Source: Actinomycetota bacterium (lineage in GTDB: Bacteria; Actinomycetota; Thermoleophilia; Solirubrobacterales; 70-9). Taken from it: 9,012 nucleotides of DNA. Numbering within the stretch: position 1 is the stretch's first letter; each line of letters starts with the position of its first letter. This document shows, piece by piece, positions 5,632-9,012 of the stretch. The position numbers were made by a program, and so were the translations under genes. Under the pieces are notes generated by a model that was not told the origin of the DNA, did no database searches, and saw only the letters and a program-made list of their open reading frames with translations. The stretch covers positions 1-9,012 of the forward strand of contig JAFDWD010000445.1 of the NCBI GenBank assembly GCA_018268695.1. The letters run 5' to 3'.

Positions 5632-6637
5632 GCGCCGAGACCGTCAACCAGAGCGCGGCGCCGAGGACGATCGGTCGAGGGCCGGTCCGGCGCAGGGCGG
5701 CGAGGTCGATCGAGAGGCCGACGGCGGCGAGCGCGACGGTGATCATCGCCGTCGCCAGCTCGCTGATCGTCGGGCGCAGGTCGGCGGGGATCAGGCCGGT
5801 CGAGGCGACCGCGGCGAGGGCGAGGAAGGCGAGCAGGAAGCGCGGGGTCCGGGCAGCGGCGCGGACGAAGGTGCCGCGCAGAGCGGCCGCGCGACCGCCA
5901 GGCTCGGCCGCTCCGCCGACCGGCTCGGGTGCCCCGCGCTCGGCGAGGTACGCGGTCACCGGGACGATCATCAGCGTGCGGGTGAGCTTCACGACGACGC
6001 CCGTCGCCAGCGCCGTGCCGCCGTAGACGTTGCCTGCGGCGACGACCGAGGAGAGGTCGTTGATCGCGGTGCCGGAGAAGACCCCGAAGGCGTGTTGGGA
6101 CATGCCGAGCGCGTGGCCGAGCGACGGGAACGTGAGGACGGCGAGGACGTTGAAGACGAAGATCGTCGCGACCGCATAGCCGACGTCGATCTCCTCGGTC
6201 TCCAGGACCGGGGTGACGGCGGCGATCGCCGAGGCGCCGCAGATGCCGGTGCCGACGCCGATCAGCGTGCGCAGCGGGTCGACGATCCCGAGCCGGCGTC
6301 CGAGCACCGCCGCGACGAAGAGACAGCCGCCGAGCGTGACCACGATGACCGGCAGCGAGCGGGCGCCCTGGCTGAGGACGGTGGTCAGCGGCAGTCCGGC
6401 ACCGAGGACGACGACGGCGCCGCGCAGCAGGGTCGAGCTGGAGGCCCGGAGTCCGGGCCGCAGGACCGGGCGGGGCCCGAACCGGGCGCCGACGAGCAGG
6501 CCGATGACGATCGCCAGCACCGGCGCCGAGCCGAAGGGCACGTGCCCGGCGAGCGTCCACGCCGCGATCGCGACGAGGAGGCTGAGCGCGAGGCCGGGGA
6601 GGACTCGGACGGCGGCAGGGCTTGAGGCATCGACCAT
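5594..6637 (-). CDS. YeiH/UPF0324 family (Cons_hypoth698) integral membrane protein
   Basis: The 347-aa protein is strongly hydrophobic with roughly nine to eleven membrane helices (for example 12-31, 38-51, 73-90, 95-113, 153-171, 268-283, 293-311, 322-343). It has the family's characteristic sequences IGVGTGICGASAIAAVTPVLE (about 126-146) and FSGTAINDLSSVVAAG (187-202), where the family has related glycine-rich re-entrant motifs. The family is annotated as putative sulfate exporter, but transport substrates are poorly established. ATG 6637 is chosen because the frame upstream of it (to 6781) is unlike protein and covers dyads and operators. Ribosome binding there is weak. A TetR operator pair lies about 100 bp upstream but is oriented with the divergent methyltransferase promoter. 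Two other dyads at 6660-6707 are closer. It overlaps the 5197 gene tail to tail. Confidence 0.88.
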   Translation of the reverse strand: MVDASSPAAVRVLPGLALSLLVAIAAWTLAGHVPFGSAPVLAIVIGLLVGARFGPRPVLRPGLRASSSTLLRGAVVVLGAGLPLTTVLSQGARSLPVIVVTLGGCLFVAAVLGRRLGIVDPLRTLIGVGTGICGASAIAAVTPVLETEEIDVGYAVATIFVFNVLAVLTFPSLGHALGMSQHAFGVFSGTAINDLSSVVAAGNVYGGTALATGVVVKLTRTLMIVPVTAYLAERGAPEPVGGAAEPGGRAAALRGTFVRAAARTPRFLLAFLALAAVASTGLIPADLRPTISELATAMITVALAAVGLSIDLAALRRTGPRPIVLGAALWLTVSALSLGVMALGFGG

Positions 6638-6659
6638 GCACCGAGGATCCGGCCGGGCG

Positions 6660-6707
6660 GCCGAATGAACCAGTCGCATTCGGCGAGCTGGCATTCCAAA
6701 GCGGAAT
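6660..6707. promoter_or_regulatory. Two dyads upstream of the YeiH-like gene
   Basis: Dyad 1: GCCGAATG (6660-6667) and CATTCGGC (6677-6684), separated by nine bases. Dyad 2: ATTCC-AAAGC-GGAAT (6693-6707), which contains a T-N11-A core as in LysR-type sites. They lie 23-70 bp upstream of the YeiH-like start. yeiH homologues are often linked to LysR regulators, but no lysR gene is in this window, so the link is speculative. Confidence 0.35.
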
Positions 6708-6741
6708 ACCTGGAAATAGATCGACCCACCGGCCGATCTCT

Positions 6742-6789
6742 GCTGACCACTGGTCAACAAGCTTGATAGCGTGCTGACCATCGGTCAAC
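6742..6789. promoter_or_regulatory. Second paired TetR operator cassette, upstream of methyltransferase
   Basis: Operator 3 is GCTGACC-ACT-GGTCAAC (6742-6758) and operator 4 is GCTGACC-ATC-GGTCAAC (6773-6789). Centres at 6750 and 6781 are again 31 bp apart. CTGACC (6743-6748) and TAGCGT (6767-6772) form the promoter with the same 18-bp spacer as at 5131-5160. By hand alignment 37 of 48 bases equal 5130-5177. AGGGAGG (6795-6801) gives a good ribosome site 5 nt before ATG 6807. This is the second target of the TetR repressor by inference. Confidence 0.8.
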
Positions 6790-6806
6790 AAAGCAGGGAG
6801 GCAACG

Positions 6807-7373
6807 ATGAAGGCAGAGAGAGCTGACCAACTGGAGTACCGACCATTTCCGAACGACGAGGGGAAGAACTCCCGGCAGGCTCAGCTGGAGATACCGGCGG
6901 TGGTGCGGACGATGGGACTGCCGCGCGGAGCGCGGATCCTCGAGGTGGGTTGCGGGCGCGGAATCGCCCTGCCCGTGCTCGACCGATTGTGTGCGCCGCG
7001 TCGCCTGGTCGGCCTCGACATCGACGGTGAGCTCCTGATGGATGCCGCCGACCATCTCCGCGAGCACGACACCAGGGGGGAACTCTGCTGCGGCGACGTG
7101 CGGCGGATGCCCTTCGACGACGAGTCCTTCGACGTCGTCATCGATTTCGGCACGCTCTACCACATCGCCCGATCCCCGCAGGCCCTCGACGAGATCGCTC
7201 GCGTCCTCGCCCCAGGCGGGACCTTCATCTACGAGACGAAGGCCTCGCAACTCCTCTCGCACCCGGTCCGCTCACGCGGCCGCCGCCTTCCGGCCCCCGC
7301 CGCCCATGGCCTGCGCCCCCGGCGCTGGGCGATGCTCTGGGCCTCCGGCACCAAGGCCGAGGTCCGAGGATGA
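6807..7373 (+). CDS. Class I SAM-dependent methyltransferase, TetR-controlled
   Basis: The 188-aa protein has a Rossmann-type methyltransferase core. ARILEVGCGRG (42-52) is motif I, the SAM-binding loop. LVGLDID (68-74) ends the second strand with the acidic residue that binds the ribose (Asp71). CGDVRRMPF (95-103) is motif III, DVVIDFGTLYHI (109-120) is motif IV, and RVLAPGGTFIYET (132-144) follows. It is most like ubiE/bioC-type small-molecule methyltransferases, but the substrate cannot be inferred. The C-terminus after 150 is Arg-rich and short, so the usual final beta strands are reduced; a frameshift is not obvious. ATG 6807 is used rather than in-frame GTG 6771 because 6771 lies inside the promoter, and AGGGAGG stands 5 nt before 6807. 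The operator pair makes it part of the regulon of the tetR gene about 1.7 kb away. It converges on the 7416 gene. Confidence 0.9.
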   Translation: MKAERADQLEYRPFPNDEGKNSRQAQLEIPAVVRTMGLPRGARILEVGCGRGIALPVLDRLCAPRRLVGLDIDGELLMDAADHLREHDTRGELCCGDVRRMPFDDESFDVVIDFGTLYHIARSPQALDEIARVLAPGGTFIYETKASQLLSHPVRSRGRRLPAPAAHGLRPRRWAMLWASGTKAEVRG

Positions 7374-7394
7374 ACCAGGAGCCCGATCTGCGTA

Positions 7395-7411
7395 GACCGC
7401 CGCTGACGGTC
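7395..7411. terminator. Weak candidate terminator hairpin
   Basis: GACCG (7395-7399) pairs with CGGTC (7407-7411) around a seven-base loop in the 42-bp gap between two converging genes. A five-pair stem with no T-tract is weak. Position is the main argument. Confidence 0.25.
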
Positions 7412-7415
7412 CGCG

Positions 7416-7796
7416 CTAGGGGATCAGCTGTTCGCGGCCGGTCGGCATGTGGTTCGCGAAGAAGATGAACCAGACGAGGGCGGTGAGGATGCCGATCGTC
7501 ACCGAGGCGGGAAGGGCTACCTCGAGGGGTCCGCGGCGCCAGTTGCCGCGGCCACCCATGAGGCGCACGTAGCGGCGGTTCGCGCGGCCCAGCATCCAGG
7601 CGACGGCGGCGAGGGCGAGGGGCATGGCGATGAGGCCGGTGATGAGGATCACCGCCGCGTCGCCGCTCAGGCGGGTGAGGAGCCAGAGGGTCACGACCGG
7701 GACGACGAGCCAGAGGGCCTGGCAGCCGAGCACGATCGCCACGGCCAGCACCCCGGCCTCGAGGCCTCCTCCTCGCCTGCTCCGTGCGGCGACCAT
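7416..7796 (-). CDS. Small membrane protein, three predicted helices
   Basis: The 126-aa protein has a basic N-terminus (VAARSRRGG) and hydrophobic segments at about 13-41 (AGVLAVAIVLGCQALWLVVP), 48-69 (AVILITGLIAMPLALAAVAWML) and 92-114 (VALPASVTIGILTALVWFIFFA). Between them is an Arg/Gly-rich loop (RANRRYVRLMGGRGNWRRG, 71-89), likely cytoplasmic. I do not recognise a family. The frame is open 26 codons further upstream, but ATG 7796 is preferred because TATGTT (7808-7803, minus strand) ends six bases before it, fitting a leaderless transcript. The added residues would also be polar and unlike the rest. It is convergent with the methyltransferase gene. Confidence 0.7.
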   Translation of the reverse strand: MVAARSRRGGGLEAGVLAVAIVLGCQALWLVVPVVTLWLLTRLSGDAAVILITGLIAMPLALAAVAWMLGRANRRYVRLMGGRGNWRRGPLEVALPASVTIGILTALVWFIFFANHMPTGREQLIP

Positions 7797-7802
7797 AGGT
7801 CG

Positions 7803-7808
7803 AACATA
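7803..7808 (-). promoter_or_regulatory. -10 element for leaderless membrane-protein gene
   Basis: On the minus strand this reads TATGTT, followed by CGACCT and then ATG 7796. The spacing is the same as for the protease, peptidase and tetR starts. No clear -35 was found. Confidence 0.45.
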
Positions 7809-7861
7809 CCGCCGCGGTTCCCAGGTCGGGGATATCAGTTTGCAGCTACCGCCGGTCTTAA

Positions 7862-8209
7862 CTTCCGGACGCACCGACGACAGATGACGAGAGAGAGTTC
7901 TACACCGAGAGGCTGGGGTTCGAGCTGCGCGCCGACACGCCGTTCGGCGAGGGGGATCGCTGGATCGAAGTGGCGCCGGCCGGAGCGGCGACGACGGTCG
8001 CGCTGGTGGTGCCGATGGAGGGACAGGAGGTCGGGGTCGAGTCGCGGATCGCCTTCACCAGCCGCGACGTGGACGCCGATCACGCGGCCCTGCGCGACGC
8101 AGGTGTCGACGTCGACCCGGAGGTGATGCGGATGGGCGACCCGGTGCCGCCGATGTTCTTCTTCCGCGATGTCGACGGCAACCGCCTGCTGCTGGTCCAG
8201 GGGGAGTGA
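7862..8209 (+). pseudogene. Glyoxalase/VOC-superfamily protein, 5' end missing
   Basis: From 7895 the frame reads EFYTERLGFELRADTPFGEGDRWIEVAP, then AGAATTVALVVP, then a second half SRIAFTSRDVDADHAALRDAGVDV and a C-terminus FFFRDVDGNRLLLVQ. These are the two beta-alpha-beta-beta-beta units of a VOC (glyoxalase/bleomycin-resistance) protein. The normal first strand and start codon are absent. The frame is closed by TAA at 7859-7861, only 12 codons before EFYTE, and there is no ATG, GTG or TTG between. GTG 7970 is the first in-frame start but would delete half of the first module. The other two frames upstream do not give a convincing first strand. I read it as a 5'-truncated or frameshifted remnant. 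A sequencing error near 7860-7890 is the alternative. Confidence 0.7.
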
Positions 8210-8237
8210 CGCCGCTCGCCTGACCTCACGTTCCAGC

Positions 8238-8273
8238 CTCGTCGGTCGTCTTATCCCCGAGACGACCGACGAG
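8238..8273. promoter_or_regulatory. 14-bp perfect hairpin/dyad next to the ribosome site of the 8285 gene
   Basis: CTCGTCGGTCGTCT (8238-8251) pairs perfectly with AGACGACCGACGAG (8260-8273) around an eight-base loop. The right arm ends one base before AGGAG (8274-8278), the Shine-Dalgarno of the gene at 8285. It could be a terminator for the upstream VOC remnant, an operator, or an mRNA structure affecting ribosome access. Sequence alone does not separate these. Confidence 0.55.
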
Positions 8274-8284
8274 AGGAGTGAGGG

Positions 8285-8707
8285 ATGAGGGCGAACGTGC
8301 TTGCCGCGCCGCCGTGGGAGCGGGTCGACGCGCTCGACGGTCGCTACCGCTATTTCGACCACCCGCTGCCGACCCCGATCGGCGAGCTGCGCGCCGCCTT
8401 CTACCGGCACCTGGCGCCAGTCGCCAACCGGTGGGCGGAGCGCCTCGGGGAGGAGGAGCGCTACCCGGCCGAGCACGCCGAGCTGCTCGAGCGCGGCGAG
8501 TTCGTCCTGCTCGAAGGGCGCCCGCGCGCGCAGAGCCGCGCCCACGTCCTCGCCCCAGCGCCCGGCGCCTTCGTCATCTTCCCGACGCACCACCGCCCCG
8601 GCGCCGGCAAACGCGGCTGGCACCGCGCCGGCATGCGCCACGGGGTGAGCACGGTGACGAGCGGGTCCCGCACCGCCCTCGGGATCATCTTCCACGACGC
8701 GAGCTGA
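8285..8707 (+). CDS. Shortened 2OG-Fe(II) oxygenase-like protein (Oxygenase-NA type), probably inactive
   Basis: The C-terminal half matches, from memory, the 2OG-Fe(II) oxygenase family Oxygenase-NA (PF09859): GEFVLLEGRPRAQSR (71-85), FVIFPTHHRP (96-105) and MRHGVSTVTSGSRTALGIIF (117-136), including the distal iron ligand His119 and the 2OG-binding Arg129. GRYRYFDHPLP and LAPVANRW are also family-like. The family is normally about 220-240 aa. Here it is 140 aa, and two conserved stretches are missing. One should lie between residues 17 and 19 (most of the N-terminal domain). The other, of about 50 residues, should lie between residues 69 and 71 and includes the HQD segment with the HxD iron ligands. 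Both losses keep the frame. AGGAG at 8274-8278, six bases before ATG 8285, shows an intact translation start. Catalysis by the usual mechanism should be impossible, so this is probably a decaying gene. Confidence 0.75.
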   Translation: MRANVLAAPPWERVDALDGRYRYFDHPLPTPIGELRAAFYRHLAPVANRWAERLGEEERYPAEHAELLERGEFVLLEGRPRAQSRAHVLAPAPGAFVIFPTHHRPGAGKRGWHRAGMRHGVSTVTSGSRTALGIIFHDAS

Positions 8708-8726
8708 GTCGCGCCGCGGGACTCAG
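8704..8726. terminator. Compact bidirectional terminator containing both stop codons
   Basis: CTGAGTC (8704-8710) pairs perfectly with GACTCAG (8720-8726) around nine bases. The left arm contains the TGA (8705-8707) of the plus-strand gene, and the right arm contains the TGA (8725-8723) of the minus-strand gene. The two genes are separated by only 15 bp. The stem is short and lacks a T-run. Confidence 0.45.
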
Positions 8727-9012
8727 TCCGCGGCCTGCAGCGACAGGTACTCGTGGATTACGCGGACGGCCATCGAGCCCTCGCCGACGGCCGAGGCGAC
8801 GCGCTTGATCGAGCCGGAGCGGCCGTCGCCGACGGTGAAGACGCCGGGCAGGCTCGTCTCCAGGGGGAGGGCGGGGCGGCCGACCGAGCCGGCGGTGCCG
8901 CCGAGGTGGGTGACCTCGAGGTCGACGCCGGTGAGGAGGAAGCCGTCGTCGTCCTTGGCGAGGGCGCCGTCGAGCCACTCGGTGCAGGGGTCGGCGCCGA
9001 TGAAGACGAAGA
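8723..9012 (-). CDS. Thioredoxin-reductase-like FAD/NAD(P) oxidoreductase, C-terminal part
   Basis: Only the last 96 codons are in the window (in frame from 9010). The piece reads FVFIGADPCTEWLDG, then LETSLPGVFTVGDGRSGSIK and RVASAVGEGSMAVRVIHEYL near the end. The GVFTVGD...SAVGEG pattern is the second FAD-binding segment of thioredoxin-reductase-type flavoproteins, where Asp of the GD pair contacts the flavin and the SAxGEG helix caps it. FIGADP precedes the final insert, as in this family. The likely reaction is NAD(P)H-dependent reduction of a disulfide or other acceptor in the cytoplasm. Whether it is true TrxB or one of the fused regulatory types cannot be judged without the N-terminus. 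The redox CxxC would lie outside the window. It converges on the 8285 gene. Confidence 0.9.
   Translation of the reverse strand, partial: FVFIGADPCTEWLDGALAKDDDGFLLTGVDLEVTHLGGTAGSVGRPALPLETSLPGVFTVGDGRSGSIKRVASAVGEGSMAVRVIHEYLSLQAAD

Noticed and set aside
5324..6625. 433-aa plus-strand open frame
   Set aside because: It begins inside the 5197 gene in another frame and then runs antisense to the YeiH-like gene. It is extremely Arg/Glu/Asp/Gly-rich with no hydrophobic core.
6771..6806. GTG 6771 as methyltransferase start
   Set aside because: It lies at the end of the -10 element and just before operator 4, upstream of the likely transcription start. ATG 6807 has a good ribosome site.
5529..7262. 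577-aa minus-strand open frame
   Set aside because: It is antisense to the methyltransferase gene, crosses both operators and then shadows the YeiH-like gene in another frame. It is Arg/Pro-rich low-complexity sequence typical of high-GC shadow frames.
7884..8126. ATG 7884 as start of the VOC protein
   Set aside because: This ATG is in a different frame from the VOC sequence and gives an Arg/Ser-rich peptide.
1..9012. CRISPR array, insertion sequence, phage or integron elements
   Set aside because: No regularly spaced direct repeats, transposase or integrase motifs, or terminal inverted repeats with target duplications were found. The palindromes are isolated hairpins.

Overview
The window is high-GC DNA with a very strong third-position GC bias. 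Its genes include a likely F420-dependent luciferase-like oxidoreductase. This points to an actinobacterium. The secreted protease with a short Cys-containing C-terminal domain and the collagen-like membrane protein would fit the Thermoleophilia/Solirubrobacterales group, but that placement is inference from memory, not a database result. At least five genes have a TANNNT hexamer 6-7 nt upstream of the start codon, the layout expected of leaderless mRNAs. Genes with Shine-Dalgarno leaders are the minority.

Layout. Minus strand 548 to 1: a small membrane-anchored protein with nine collagen Gly-X-Y triplets and a coiled coil, then the start of another membrane protein that runs off the left edge. 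Plus strand: tRNA-Val(UAC) at 605-677 and a secreted chymotrypsin-fold serine protease (733-1944). A 426-bp convergent intergenic region (1945-2370) follows. It holds no credible gene but carries a stack of inverted repeats, two of them very long. Next is a divergent pair: an LLM-class oxidoreductase (minus, 3156-2371) and a PepT-like M20 tripeptidase (plus, 3180-4448), separated by only 23 bp with overlapping -10 elements.

The centre is a TetR repressor (minus, 5114-4506) and its apparent regulon. Two 17-bp operators centred 31 bp apart lie between tetR and a divergent small membrane protein gene (5197-5631). The same operator pair, with the same 31-bp spacing, the same embedded -10 position and a related leader, occurs again in front of a SAM-dependent methyltransferase gene (6807-7373). 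A YeiH/UPF0324-type transporter gene lies between them on the minus strand and overlaps the small membrane protein gene tail to tail by 38 bp. The inferred circuit is an autoregulated TetR protein that jointly controls an uncharacterised membrane protein and a methyltransferase. The inducer is unknown.

The right end has a small three-helix membrane protein (7796-7416, minus), a glyoxalase/VOC reading frame with no usable start (7862-8209), and a 140-aa 2OG-Fe(II) oxygenase-like protein (8285-8707) that appears to have lost two internal segments, including the HxD iron site. Two damaged-looking genes side by side suggest local gene decay. The window ends in the C-terminal part of a thioredoxin-reductase-like flavoprotein (minus, from 9012 to 8723). 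No CRISPR array, insertion sequence or phage gene was seen.
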